Assembly: GCF_004745425.1 (NCBI RefSeq)
Contig: NZ_PGGK01000009.1
Span: 33,342 to 97,341, forward strand
Length of the DNA: 64,000 nucleotides
Reading direction: 5' to 3'
Source: Methanolobus halotolerans
GTDB lineage: Archaea; Halobacteriota; Methanosarcinia; Methanosarcinales; Methanosarcinaceae
In this document: one piece after another, positions 27,838-35,733 of the stretch
Layout: every line of letters begins with the position of its first letter
Position numbering within the stretch: position 1 is the stretch's first letter
Position numbers and translations under genes: made by a program
The notes under the pieces: model-generated
What the model was told of the DNA's origin: nothing
Databases searched by the model: none
What the model saw: the letters and a program-made list of their open reading frames with translations, nothing else

Positions 27838-27923
27838 TCATGTTCTATTATTAGAATAACATTACCCCGGATTAGGGGTGTGCCGGGTTTTTCGATCCCG
27901 GGGCTACGGGATGCATTGCATCC
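27838..27923 (+). promoter_or_regulatory. Row of four hairpins in the S13 operon leader
   Basis: Four stem-loops stand in series before the ribosome site GGAGG. The first is TTCTA-TTAT-TAGAA near 27843-27856. The second is ACCCC-GGATTA-GGGGT at 27864-27879. The third is CCGGG with a 9-base loop and CCCGG at 27883-27901, whose loop includes TTCGAT as in a tRNA T arm. The fourth is GGATGC-ATT-GCATCC at 27909-27923. Such a leader before S13-S4 suggests autogenous control, as in the bacterial alpha operon where S4 binds the leader. The parallel is an inference. Confidence 0.5.
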
Positions 27924-27938
27924 TTAAGGAGGAATCAT

Positions 27939-28385
27939 ATGGCAGACGAAGAAATTAGACATCTTGTCCGTATCATGAATACTGACCTTCAGGGTAATCA
28001 GCCAGTAATAAATGCGCTGACAGGTATACGTGGTATCGGATTAAGAACATCAAAGGTTATCGTAGACAGTACTGGCGTTGACCCAAAAAGGGTTATCGGA
28101 TATCTTTCAGACGAGGACGTTGCAAAGCTCGATGCAGCTATCAATGACTTCGAAAAGAATATGCCTAAATGGATGCTCAACAGGCAGCTGGATCCGCTGA
28201 CAGGTGAGAATAAGCACCTGCTCGGACAGGACATAATGCTCACATTCAGAGAGGATATCAACACTCTTAAGAAGATCAGAGCATACCGTGGTCTGAGGCA
28301 CGAGAGAGGCCTTAAAGTTAGGGGCCAGAGGACAAAATCCACCGGCAGGCGTGGTTCAACCATCGGCGTAAGCAAGAAGAAGTAA
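27939..28385 (+). CDS. rps13: Ribosomal protein S13 (uS13)
   Basis: Small-subunit head protein that contacts the P-site tRNA and the large subunit. The 148 residues include the helix-two-turn-helix core with [21 protein letters not shown] and the C-terminal [22 protein letters not shown]. The start ATG has a strong AAGGAGGAATCAT upstream. It is the first gene of the archaeal alpha-type operon S13-S4-S11-rpoD. Confidence 0.98.
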   Translation: MADEEIRHLVRIMNTDLQGNQPVINALTGIRGIGLRTSKVIVDSTGVDPKRVIGYLSDEDVAKLDAAINDFEKNMPKWMLNRQLDPLTGENKHLLGQDIMLTFREDINTLKKIRAYRGLRHERGLKVRGQRTKSTGRRGSTIGVSKKK

Positions 28386-28398
28386 TTAAGGTGATCTT

Positions 28399-28965
28399 AT
28401 GGGATATCCAGGTAAAAAAAGAAAGAGTTATGATACTCCAAAACATCCATGGCAGGCAGCCAGGATGGCCGGTGAACTTGAACTCGTCAAAAAGTACGGT
28501 CTCCGTAACAAGAAGGAACTCTGGAAGGCACACAGTATCCTGAGAAGATACAGGGCAGATGCCCGCAGACTTCTGGCAGAATCAGCAGAAGGAGAACTTA
28601 CAGGTCACCTGAAGACGGAAACTGACCAGATCCTTGCAAGGCTCATCCGCTACTCAATTATTCATGGAGACGCCAATATCGATGATATTCTTGGTCTGCA
28701 GACCAATTCAATTCTGGAACGCAGGCTGCAGACGCAGGTCCACAGACTTGGACTGGCACGCACTCCCAAGCAGGCAAGACAGTTCATCACCCACGGTCAT
28801 ATCGCGATCGATGGGAAGAAGGTCACCATTCCCGGCGTACTTGTGTCCAAGGACGAAGAGATGCGTATAGATTACTATGGCAGGTCCCCACTTACAAGTG
28901 AAGGCCATGCAGAAAGGCCGGCACAGGTCGCATCATCTGTAGCAGGATTAGCAAAGGAGGAATAA
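28399..28965 (+). CDS. rps4: Ribosomal protein S4 (uS4)
   Basis: Primary 16S rRNA-binding protein that starts assembly of the 5' domain. The 188 residues start [20 protein letters not shown], the archaeal form, and contain the S4 RNA-binding domain with [20 protein letters not shown] and [14 protein letters not shown]. In bacteria S4 also represses its own operon through the leader; the structured leader here makes it the leading candidate repressor, an inference. Confidence 0.98.
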   Translation: MGYPGKKRKSYDTPKHPWQAARMAGELELVKKYGLRNKKELWKAHSILRRYRADARRLLAESAEGELTGHLKTETDQILARLIRYSIIHGDANIDDILGLQTNSILERRLQTQVHRLGLARTPKQARQFITHGHIAIDGKKVTIPGVLVSKDEEMRIDYYGRSPLTSEGHAERPAQVASSVAGLAKEE

Positions 28966-28969
28966 AGAC

Positions 28970-29353
28970 ATGGCCACAAATGGAATCTGGGGCGTTGCCC
29001 ACATTAAATGCTCATTTAATAATACTATCATCACTGTGACCGACATTACTGGTGCGGAAACATTAGCTAAATCCTCCGGTGGTATGGTCGTAAAGGCCGC
29101 ACGTGATGAAAGTTCACCCTACACCGCCATGCAGATGGCAAGCCAGCTTGCAGATATGCTCAGGGACAAAGGGATCGAAGGAGTTCACATCAAGGTGCGT
29201 GCACCTGGCGGGAACAAGCAGAGAAGTCCGGGTCCGGGAGCACAGGCTGCTATCAGGTCTTTTGCCAGAGCAGGTATCAAGATCGGAAGAATCCAGGATG
29301 TAACTCCTGTACCACATGACGGGACACGTCCAAAAGGCGGAAGAAGAGTATAA
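28970..29353 (+). CDS. rps11: Ribosomal protein S11 (uS11)
   Basis: Small-subunit platform protein beside the mRNA exit. The 127 residues include [19 protein letters not shown] near 14 and the C-terminal [17 protein letters not shown], whose NG/DG-containing turn is conserved in archaea and eukaryotes. It follows the S4 stop by four bases with AAAGGAGGAATAAAG spanning that stop. Confidence 0.98.
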   Translation: MATNGIWGVAHIKCSFNNTIITVTDITGAETLAKSSGGMVVKAARDESSPYTAMQMASQLADMLRDKGIEGVHIKVRAPGGNKQRSPGPGAQAAIRSFARAGIKIGRIQDVTPVPHDGTRPKGGRRV

Positions 29354-29373
29354 TCTAAAGCGGATAGTGACTC

Positions 29374-30171
29374 ATGACAATGGAAATAGACGTACTGGAG
29401 ATATCTGAGAGGTCTGCAAAATTCGTATTGTCCAATGTAAGTGCGGCCTTTGCGAACGGTATACGGAGAGCTGCTCTCTCCGACGTACCTACACTTGCAA
29501 TTGACGATGTCAATATATACAACAATACGTCTGTCCTCTTCGACGAACAGCTTGCATTAAGACTTGCGCTTGTTCCTTTGACTGCGAACATAGGGGACTT
29601 CGTGCCTATGCAGGAGTGTAGTTGCGATGGCTCTGAATGTCCTGCATGCAAAGTCTCCCTTACGCTCAGTGCCGAAGGGCCTAAAATGGTATACTCCGGT
29701 GACATGATCTCTTCTGATGAAACAGTATTGCCTGCAGATCTCAATGTTCCTATTGTCGATCTGAAGGAAGGTCAGAAACTCGTGCTCGAAGCGATAGCCC
29801 ATATGGGTTATGGTCACCAGCATGCCAAATGGCAGGCAGGAGTGGCCTGTGGATATAAGAACATGCCCGTTGTCACATTCAGTGGCTGCGATAAATGTAA
29901 TGCATGTATTGGGGAATGTCCGCAGGATATCATCAAAATGGGGCCTGAAGGAGCTGAGATATCCGGGGAAGATATCTTTAAGTGTATACTATGCAAACTC
30001 TGTGCAGAGATATGTGAGATCGATGCGATAAAAGTATCCTATGATGAGAATTCTTTCATTCTGACTATGGAGTCTGATGGTTCTTACACTATCCAAGAGT
30101 TAATTATAAATGCAGGGAAGAACATTAAGGACAAAGCCGCCCGGATGGGGGAAATATTGGATTCCCTGTGA
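29374..30171 (+). CDS. rpoD: RNA polymerase subunit D (Rpo3) with double ferredoxin domain
   Basis: Assembly-platform subunit of archaeal RNA polymerase, equivalent to eukaryal Rpb3 and bacterial alpha; it pairs with subunit L. The dimerisation domain holds NGIRRAALSDVPT near 28. An inserted domain has two complete 4Fe-4S motifs: Cys172, 175, 178, 182 and Cys204, 207, 210, 214. A further Cys group (82, 84, 89, 92) lies earlier. In Methanosarcina the D subunit is known to bind two such clusters that matter for D-L assembly, and this protein keeps all eight ligands. Start is ATG 29374. Confidence 0.97.
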   Translation: MTMEIDVLEISERSAKFVLSNVSAAFANGIRRAALSDVPTLAIDDVNIYNNTSVLFDEQLALRLALVPLTANIGDFVPMQECSCDGSECPACKVSLTLSAEGPKMVYSGDMISSDETVLPADLNVPIVDLKEGQKLVLEAIAHMGYGHQHAKWQAGVACGYKNMPVVTFSGCDKCNACIGECPQDIIKMGPEGAEISGEDIFKCILCKLCAEICEIDAIKVSYDENSFILTMESDGSYTIQELIINAGKNIKDKAARMGEILDSL

Positions 30172-30218
30172 TCCGGTCAGGAGATATCTCTCCTGAATAT
30201 TTATTTGACAACACTTGT

Positions 30219-30306
30219 GCGGGGGTTGCCCAGCCAGGCCAAAGGCGCTAGGTTGAGGGCCTAGTCTCGTAGGAGTTCGTGTGTTCGAATCACACCTCCC
30301 GCACCA
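30219..30306 (+). tRNA. tRNA-Leu (anticodon GAG), copy 1
   Basis: Acceptor stem GCGGGGG/CTCCCGC, anticodon arm CTAGG-TTGAGGG-CCTAG giving GAG (reads CUC/CUU), long variable arm, T arm GTGTG-TTCGAAT-CACAC. CCA is encoded at the end. It lies 47 bases after rpoD and could be cotranscribed. It differs from copy 2 at one base in the variable region. Confidence 0.96.
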
Positions 30307-30345
30307 TATTTTCTATCGTTTCAAAACGTGTTCTTCTTTTGTCGG

Positions 30346-30369
30346 ATAATAATAATAATAATAATAATA
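30346..30369. repeat. Trinucleotide run between the two tRNA-Leu genes
   Basis: About eight ATA/TAA units in tandem lie in the 101-base spacer between the tRNA copies. Such a run is prone to length change and may mark a recombination scar. Confidence 0.7.
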
Positions 30370-30407
30370 CTTAGTTCGTGTTTATATCTTTCAATTGCAA
30401 ATCTTAT

Positions 30408-30495
30408 GCGGGGGTTGCCCAGCCAGGCCAAAGGCGCTAGGTTGAGGGCCTAGTCTCGTAGGAGTCCGTGTGTTCGAATCACACCTCCCGCACCA
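30408..30495 (+). tRNA. tRNA-Leu (anticodon GAG), copy 2
   Basis: Identical to the copy at 30219 over 87 of 88 bases; the only change is T to C in the variable-arm region (GAGTTCG versus GAGTCCG). All stems and the encoded CCA are intact, so it should be functional. Its 5' flank and 3' flank do not resemble those of copy 1 beyond the gene itself. Confidence 0.95.
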
Positions 30496-30779
30496 TGTTT
30501 TCGAGATATATACAACTAATAAAAGTGTGCGCTTTTGCAACTATAATCCAAAACTAGTTTGGCATATTATATATTTTGTGAAGGACTCTATAAGAGTTAA
30601 AATAGTATCATTTGCAAAAATTAAATCCTTCTGCATATTAAGATTGGAAGTAAAAGTTAAGACTAAATTAGTTTAAATAAAGCTCGATAAAGTCTTTTAA
30701 AGCAAAAAAAATCCTATTAAGCTTTGAAGCACTAAAAGCATTAGCTCAGGAAAACCCTGAAAGGGCTGCTGAAATAGCA

Positions 30780-31238
30780 ATGAACGTAGCAGAAGGTAGA
30801 TTGAACAAGGCGGGGGAAGCTGCAGATGAAGGAAATGCAGAAGAAGTGATCGAAGCATCCGAAGAGTATGCAAAGTATGCACAATTTGGAGAAGAGATAG
30901 CAGCTATTGCACAAATGATTGGTAAAGACTCTTCCAAAGTCAATGAATTAGTTGCAAAAGCAACATCATTACACTTAATTGCTCTTCAGGATTTAAACCA
31001 AACAGCTCCTGAACAAGCCAGAATATCAATACAAAAAGCAATTGAGCAAACAGAAATGGCTAGGGAATCTACGATAGTTGCATTGGAAAAAACTGGCTTA
31101 TCAGTTCCTGATATAAGTAACGGTACGAATATATCGTCAGATTTTGGAAGTAATAGTACAAATGTGTCCTCTGATGTTGATAAAGTAGAAGAAAATAGAA
31201 GTGAAACAGAGATTGAGATTCCTGCTGGCAAGCCGTAA
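30780..31238 (+). CDS. Helical Ala/Glu-rich protein, likely missing its N-terminus (DUF5667-like)
   Basis: A 152-residue product of long amphipathic helices: EGRLNKAGEAADEGNAEEVIEA, then two more helices, then a Ser/Asn/Thr-rich tail with NGTNIS, NSTNVS sequons. It resembles the exported helical proteins grouped as DUF5667, but the match is tentative. Those carry a signal peptide; here the same frame stays open upstream to 30681 (about 33 more codons, with KAKKILLSFEALKALAQENP) without any ATG, GTG or TTG and without a signal peptide. I read it as the C-terminal part of a gene whose front was lost at the tRNA-Leu locus. A terminator hairpin follows at 31259. Confidence 0.5.
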   Translation: MNVAEGRLNKAGEAADEGNAEEVIEASEEYAKYAQFGEEIAAIAQMIGKDSSKVNELVAKATSLHLIALQDLNQTAPEQARISIQKAIEQTEMARESTIVALEKTGLSVPDISNGTNISSDFGSNSTNVSSDVDKVEENRSETEIEIPAGKP

Positions 31239-31258
31239 TCCAATCTTACCAGGGAGTT

Positions 31259-31281
31259 GAAAATGTCATAACGACATTTTC
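31259..31281 (+). terminator. Hairpin behind the DUF5667-like gene
   Basis: GAAAATGTC, loop ATAAC, GACATTTTC: a perfect 9-base-pair stem 20 bases after the stop. Its presence suggests the gene was once a normal transcription unit. The rest of 31282-31694 contains no gene I can support. Confidence 0.55.
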
Positions 31282-31470
31282 TCCAATACTGTTCTAATCT
31301 CTTTTTGTATTAAGGTAAAAGTCTCCTTTTTTCACTCTACTCTGCAATTCCTTCATTTACTCCTGTATTTAATCCCAATTTCTCTAGCTTCAGCAGGACT
31401 CAGATCAAGAATAAAAATGGCTGTGAATATTATGTGCAAAATACCGTACAAAACATGTTTGAGTATATAT

Positions 31471-31490
31471 CCCTGCACCATATTTTTTAT
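31471..31490 (+). other. Sequence like a tRNA-Leu 3' end (possible attachment-site remnant)
   Basis: CCCTGCACCATATTTTTTAT resembles the 3' end and flank of tRNA-Leu copy 1 (CCCGCACCATATTTTCTAT at 30298-30316) with one inserted and one changed base. A short duplication of a tRNA 3' end is what tRNA-targeting integrases leave. With only about 12 contiguous matching bases, chance cannot be excluded. Confidence 0.3.
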
Positions 31491-31694
31491 GGGCTTATCC
31501 GATTCATATGCCTGAAACTTACTTCTTTTTCTGTTTCTGAAGACCGAAGATATATTAATCATCAGGTCTCAATCTAAATTGAGTGAACAACTCTATCATG
31601 TCAAATATAAATGAACTACAGTTTTGAGTTTTGATTAATGAAAGCTGCAGTCATAAATAATTGATAAATGAATTTATAATTGGGAGTGATAAGA

Positions 31695-32066
31695 ATGGCA
31701 GTTCCGCAGGTATTGTCTACAAGTAGTGTTGAAGGGGATTCAGTAATAAATCCTCAGGGGGAAGATCTGGGAAAGATAGAAGATATAATGCTCGACCTTG
31801 ATGAAGGGATGATAGCATATGCAGTGCTTTCCTTTGGAGGTTTTCTGGGAATCGGAGATAAACTTTTCGCAGTGCCCTGGAAAGCATTGAGTAAGAAACC
31901 GGATGCACATAGTTTTATCCTGAATGTTGACAAAGATACTCTGGAGAATGCTCCCGGATTTGACAAGGCAAATTGGCCCGGGACGGGTACGGAGGCCCAC
32001 AGAGAGTATGTTTCCCGGATATCTGAATATTATGGCTACAGGCCATACTGGATACAAACTCCTTGA
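31695..32066 (+). CDS. PRC-barrel domain protein
   Basis: A 123-residue cytoplasmic protein made almost wholly of a PRC-barrel domain, a small beta-barrel used in RNA processing (RimM) and photosynthetic reaction centres; in archaea its role is mostly unknown. The signature is DSVINPQGEDLGKIEDIMLDLDEGMIAYAVLSFGGFLGIGDKLFAVPW broken into strands around residues 15-62. The ATG at 31695 follows GGAGTGAT; a TTG at 31680 lies before that site. It is a single-gene unit with a strong terminator at 32080. Confidence 0.85.
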   Translation: MAVPQVLSTSSVEGDSVINPQGEDLGKIEDIMLDLDEGMIAYAVLSFGGFLGIGDKLFAVPWKALSKKPDAHSFILNVDKDTLENAPGFDKANWPGTGTEAHREYVSRISEYYGYRPYWIQTP

Positions 32067-32079
32067 CCGGTTAGCGAAT

Positions 32080-32112
32080 ACAGGGGAACTTGATCACGAT
32101 GAGTTCCTCTGT
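32080..32112 (+). terminator. Terminator of the PRC-barrel gene
   Basis: ACAGGGGAACT pairs with AGTTCCTCTGT (11 pairs, one G-T) around an 11-base loop, followed by TTTAAAATA. Fourteen bases separate it from the stop codon. Confidence 0.65.
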
Positions 32113-32229
32113 TTTAAAATATCCCGTTATATATTTTCAAAATAGCGAGCCCTATAGTATCTGATTCTATCGGTTTACAGCTAAAATTCGACATTTAGTT
32201 ACTTCTATGTATATATACATATATTAAAA

Positions 32230-33120
32230 TCAGTGAATTTTCCCTGCTTTTGAAAGCTGTCTCACTTCGTTAACCTCTGCCTTCCCGAGAACTTTCAGAA
32301 AGTGTGCAGCACGGACTGCAGTCTGTTGCCTTCTCTCTTCCGTACGGGTCTGGTATACCCTTACTGAACGAAGGAAATCTATCTTGCGGAACTCGGGCCA
32401 GAAGGGAGCACAGAAATAGGATGCGCACTCATTACCATTTGCCTGCCATGGCAGGAAATTTGAGACTCTCTCATCTCCTCCTGTCCTGATGATAAGGTCT
32501 ACATTAGGGAGTGCTGCTCCTCTGGAAGGATAGAGGTGATTTGAGATTGTATCCTCATTGATGTCTTCCAGGGATATCTCTCCCTTCTCCACCTTTGATG
32601 CTATCTCGCGGACAGCCTGCACTATCTCCTGTCTTCCTCCGTAGGCAATTGCAACATTAAGATTGAACTTATCATAAGCCGATGTTACGAGTTCTACGTT
32701 CTTTATGGATTCCTGTAACTGCTCCGGTAACTTCTCAATGTCTCCGATAGCATGGACGCGCATCCTTCTCTTATGGGTCCTCTCATCTTCTCCGATCTCA
32801 TTGAACTTGACTCGTATGAGGTCGAAAAGGTTATTTTTTTCATCACTTGGTCTGTTAAAGTTCTCCGTAGAGAATGCGTAGATTGTCAGGTGCTTTATTC
32901 CCAGTTCGCAGGACCATTCAATGACCTTTTCAGTTCTGTTTGCTCCTCGGAAATGTCCGAAATCACTTATCTGCCCCATTTTTCGTGCATACCTGCGGTT
33001 ACCATCCATTATTATTGCTACATGCCTTGGAATGGGGGCATTTTTGACTTCTTGTGTAAGGAGATGTTCATATCCTCGATAGATCAGTTGAGGTATGCGC
33101 TTCAATATACAGAACACCAC
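32230..33120 (-). CDS. uppS: Cis-prenyl transferase (undecaprenyl diphosphate synthase family)
   Basis: Extends an allylic diphosphate with isopentenyl units in cis to make the long polyprenyl carrier; in archaea the product becomes dolichyl phosphate for N-glycosylation of the surface layer. The 296 residues contain HVAIIMDGNRRYARK near 34 with the catalytic Asp, GANRTEKVIEWSCELGI, TIYAFSTENFNRP and the C-terminal DLIIRTGGDERVSNFLPWQ. The start is uncertain: tandem GTG codons at 33120 and 33117 lack a good ribosome site, and TTG at 33105 has GGTG upstream. The first 20 residues are poorly conserved, so this does not alter the call. Confidence 0.93.
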   Translation of the reverse strand: MVFCILKRIPQLIYRGYEHLLTQEVKNAPIPRHVAIIMDGNRRYARKMGQISDFGHFRGANRTEKVIEWSCELGIKHLTIYAFSTENFNRPSDEKNNLFDLIRVKFNEIGEDERTHKRRMRVHAIGDIEKLPEQLQESIKNVELVTSAYDKFNLNVAIAYGGRQEIVQAVREIASKVEKGEISLEDINEDTISNHLYPSRGAALPNVDLIIRTGGDERVSNFLPWQANGNECASYFCAPFWPEFRKIDFLRSVRVYQTRTEERRQQTAVRAAHFLKVLGKAEVNEVRQLSKAGKIH

Positions 33121-33195
33121 TTCTTTTCGATTAGCTTTTAATCAACGGAGATATCTGAACTTAACATAACCCGTTATAAGGATAATTTTGAACGA

Positions 33196-33507
33196 TCAGT
33201 AATTCTCTAGGACCGATTTAACGATATTCCTGTAATCTTCCTTCAACAAGTATATATTATGATCACCGGTAACATCAATGCTGAGTATTCCCAATCTGGT
33301 ATTCATCAGGCCTACCATTGCTGAAACTCCTCTATAACTTACATCAAAATCTGCATTATGGAGATGTTCGTAAACGTCACCTGTAGTGAATTTACCACCT
33401 TTCAAAAATAATTTTAATACTACTTTACGTATACCTGTGTCATCGCGACTAAGATATTTTATGAGTCTCTCCCTTACTCGCTCTTCTATCGTATCCAGTA
33501 CAAACAC
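33196..33507 (-). CDS. DUF2551 methanogen protein (winged-helix-like)
   Basis: A 103-residue protein of the methanogen-restricted family DUF2551, function unknown. The predicted helices and the FTTGDVYEHLHNADFDVSYRGVSAMVGLMN segment look like a winged-helix DNA-binding fold, so a transcription factor role is plausible. The start is GTG at 33507. A minus-strand TATA box (TTTTATAAG) centred near 33535 would put the transcript start within a few bases of this GTG, so the message may be leaderless. It lies behind the radical SAM gene in the same direction, 114 bases away. Confidence 0.8.
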   Translation of the reverse strand: MFVLDTIEERVRERLIKYLSRDDTGIRKVVLKLFLKGGKFTTGDVYEHLHNADFDVSYRGVSAMVGLMNTRLGILSIDVTGDHNIYLLKEDYRNIVKSVLENY

Positions 33508-33621
33508 CTCTTTTTTTTATATGTTATTTTCTCTTATAAAACTATTGTACTTGTGATTGTAAACCTGTGGGGTAATGAAAATCGTACTACTTATATCATT
33601 CTAACATATATAATTTGGCTT

Positions 33622-34677
33622 TCAAACAGGAATCTTTTCAACGATCAGTCCCTTTTCAAAAGGGTATCTTTCCACAATGAAGATCTCACCTGCGTTTTGC
33701 CGTACAAGTTCTGCAAGATCTTCCAGTATCCACCATGCAGTCTCAATTCCGCCTGGAGTGCTCTTCATCATATCATCAGGAACTTCATGTTCCCTTAAAC
33801 ATTCGATTATTTTCTGCATGCTGATGTCATTTTCACAAATGATCTTTCCGTATATTATGGTTCCATCATCGGTAATATCATCAAAATCCCTTGCAGTATT
33901 GCGTGCAATACGAATCAAACGTTCCCTGAGTTGAATGGCATCCTTGTAAACCGATGAACAAAAATGCATCTTTCCGGCTACAGGAATGATTTTTCTTGCA
34001 AGTTCCTGCGAGCCGGCCACAGCATTTGATATATCATTCTCTAGCACAAAGCCCCGAAGCTTCATATCTTCAGCATTGGAATCTGAAAACTCCAGCTCGT
34101 TAAGGTTCAGGAAGCAGTCAACGCTCCTTGTGAATTCTGCAATCTTATCAATACCTTCAATTGCCGGAACCTCCACTCCGACCTGCAGTGCATAGTCCTT
34201 TGCATATTCGATTGATCTGGCATACCGGCTCTTTTTGATGTTAGTCCAGATGTCTGCAGGGGGATGGAACCTGATCTCATCCAGGCCTGCCTCGGCAAGC
34301 CTGCCAACAGTCTCTCTGTCGGGGGTCAATGAAGTATAAAGGTGGATATGGTGCTCTTTTCCGAACTCATCTTTCAGTAATTTTATGTAATGAAGAATAT
34401 CCTCCGGCCTGAGAAGTGGCTCTCCTCCGGTGATGCCTGTACCAAGTGCATCCATCTGTCTTGCCTCTTTGATTATGTCCTGATCAGAGTTTACAAGTCT
34501 CTCGTTCGCATAGACAACTTCAGTCCGCTTCTCATGGGAAACCGGACAATAAAAACAGTTCCTGGGACATATGCCTGTAACGAAAAGCACCATTTTGGCT
34601 CCCTTCTGGCATAGTTTACAACCTTCGGATAAAAATGTATTAAACGACCCGATCTCACTCTGGCTAACTTCACTCAT
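33622..34677 (-). CDS. Radical SAM protein (archaeal, COG2108-like)
   Basis: A 351-residue radical S-adenosylmethionine enzyme of unknown substrate. The cluster motif is C-x3-C-x2-C at Cys37, Cys41 and Cys44 (CPRNCFYCP), and GITGGEPLLRPEDIL near 77 is the SAM-binding GGE segment. A second pair, Cys20 and Cys23 (CKLC), precedes the motif and could bind a metal. The C-terminal 150 residues resemble no domain I can name. Similar proteins occur across euryarchaea and are only annotated as radical SAM. A single-gene unit; a small ferredoxin is divergent from it 92 bases away and might supply electrons. Confidence 0.85.
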   Translation of the reverse strand: MSEVSQSEIGSFNTFLSEGCKLCQKGAKMVLFVTGICPRNCFYCPVSHEKRTEVVYANERLVNSDQDIIKEARQMDALGTGITGGEPLLRPEDILHYIKLLKDEFGKEHHIHLYTSLTPDRETVGRLAEAGLDEIRFHPPADIWTNIKKSRYARSIEYAKDYALQVGVEVPAIEGIDKIAEFTRSVDCFLNLNELEFSDSNAEDMKLRGFVLENDISNAVAGSQELARKIIPVAGKMHFCSSVYKDAIQLRERLIRIARNTARDFDDITDDGTIIYGKIICENDISMQKIIECLREHEVPDDMMKSTPGGIETAWWILEDLAELVRQNAGEIFIVERYPFEKGLIVEKIPV

Positions 34678-34769
34678 TGGCGCAATCTATCTTCTAAATG
34701 TATATAAGGCTTGGTAAAAGCATCTTTCCTTCAACAGTTTAATGTAAAATAGTTACATGATATTACTCA

Positions 34770-34955
34770 ATGGATGGGAAGGAAGGTCACATTGCAGTCA
34801 TTGGATGCAGAAAATGTGGAAAATGCAACCATGTTTGCCTCCGGGGAGCCCTGTACATGGTCGATGGAGTGGTGCGGGTGGATTACGGCCTGTGTACCAT
34901 GTGCATGGCATGCACCAGAATCTGTCCCAACAAGGCCCTTATTTATATAGAGTAA
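34770..34955 (+). CDS. Small 2[4Fe-4S] ferredoxin-like protein
   Basis: A 61-residue protein with two 4Fe-4S motifs: Cys13, 16, 19, 23 and Cys42, 45, 48, 52, the latter followed by Pro as in bacterial ferredoxins. Two short beta segments (ALYMVDGVVRVDYG) link the motifs. It would carry low-potential electrons in the cytoplasm; the partner is unknown. The start ATG is close to a TATA-like region and lacks a clear ribosome site, so it may have a short leader. It is divergent from the radical SAM gene. Confidence 0.85.
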   Translation: MDGKEGHIAVIGCRKCGKCNHVCLRGALYMVDGVVRVDYGLCTMCMACTRICPNKALIYIE

Positions 34956-35036
34956 ATTCCCTGTCCCCTTTCTGAAGATTACAAAGACCTGGAAATCTTG
35001 TGTATTTGTATCTCTGTAGCTTTGCATTGCTTTAAA

Positions 35037-35052
35037 AAGCAAAAAACTTTTT
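35037..35052. terminator. Hairpin between ferredoxin and flavoredoxin genes
   Basis: TTGCTTT, loop AA, AAAGCAA, followed on the plus strand by AAAACTTTTTAAT. AT-rich and symmetrical, so it may serve the convergent genes on both strands. Weak evidence. Confidence 0.4.
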
Positions 35053-35089
35053 AATATAAGCAGTAAAAGAACATTAAACAGGATGTCGG

Positions 35090-35665
35090 CTACTTTTTCT
35101 TAAGTTCCCTGCCGATGGAGAAGGCTTTCCCGAGTATATCACCAATCCTGTGATAGTTCCTGTTCTCTGGTGCGAACACTACCGGTCCCACCTTTTCAAT
35201 ATCAGGTGCTCCTTTTTCATCCAGTACGGATTCATCAGCCTTGATATCAACAATCTCCCCTATGAACTGGGTATGGAGGCCAATCTCAAAACTATGTATG
35301 AGTTTGCATTCAAGGACAAGTGGAAACTCTTCAATATAGGGGGCGTATACAAGGTCGCTTTTAACAGGTGAAAGTCCGGCCACCTCTAGCTTATTCTCGT
35401 CCTTCCCGCTTGCCATGCCGAAATAGTCTGTTTCCCTGACAAATCTCTCTGAAGGTATGTTTACGGTAAAGGCTTCTTTCTCCATGATATTCTTGTAACT
35501 TTGGGTTGCTTCTCTTAATGATATGCTTATGCATGGCGGATTCGAGCAGGATATGCCTCCCCAGGCAATTGTCGCTGCGTTAGGTTTACCGAACATATCA
35601 TACGTACCGATCACCCAGGCAGGCGCCGGAAATGCAAGTGGTTTAGCTCCTATGGATATTTTCAT
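35090..35665 (-). CDS. Flavin reductase family protein (flavoredoxin)
   Basis: FMN-binding split-barrel protein of 191 residues. Family features are FPAPAWVIGTYDMFGKPNAATIAWGG near 13, where strands and the flavin loop lie, and NIPSERFVRETDYFGMASGK near 79. In methanogens and sulfate reducers such flavoredoxins pass electrons between ferredoxin and other carriers, or reduce flavin. There is no NAD(P)H-binding domain. A single-gene unit, start ATG 35665 behind AGGGAGTCAGATAC. Confidence 0.88.
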   Translation of the reverse strand: MKISIGAKPLAFPAPAWVIGTYDMFGKPNAATIAWGGISCSNPPCISISLREATQSYKNIMEKEAFTVNIPSERFVRETDYFGMASGKDENKLEVAGLSPVKSDLVYAPYIEEFPLVLECKLIHSFEIGLHTQFIGEIVDIKADESVLDEKGAPDIEKVGPVVFAPENRNYHRIGDILGKAFSIGRELKKK

Positions 35666-35733
35666 GTATCTGACTCCCTGTTAATGTAGAGTTTATTGGA
35701 TATTGAATCTTGCGGGATACAGGCGCCGAATAA

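Noticed and set aside
27838..27923. A tRNA gene in the S13 leader, suggested by an anticodon-arm-like and a T-arm-like hairpin
   Set aside because: No acceptor stem can be formed, the T loop is nine bases and the order of arms does not fit a cloverleaf.
30346..30369. CRISPR-like repetition between the tRNA-Leu genes
   Set aside because: It is a simple trinucleotide run without repeat-spacer structure. No CRISPR array was found anywhere in the window.
30470..30676. Plus-strand frame of 68 codons starting in the second tRNA-Leu
   Set aside because: It begins inside the tRNA gene and runs through AT-rich spacer; no family or ribosome site.
31353..31562. Minus-strand open frame of 69 codons with one hydrophobic segment, in the gap after the DUF5667-like gene
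   Set aside because: No ribosome site, no recognisable family and AT-rich codon use; it also overlaps the tRNA-3'-end-like scar. I treat it as chance.
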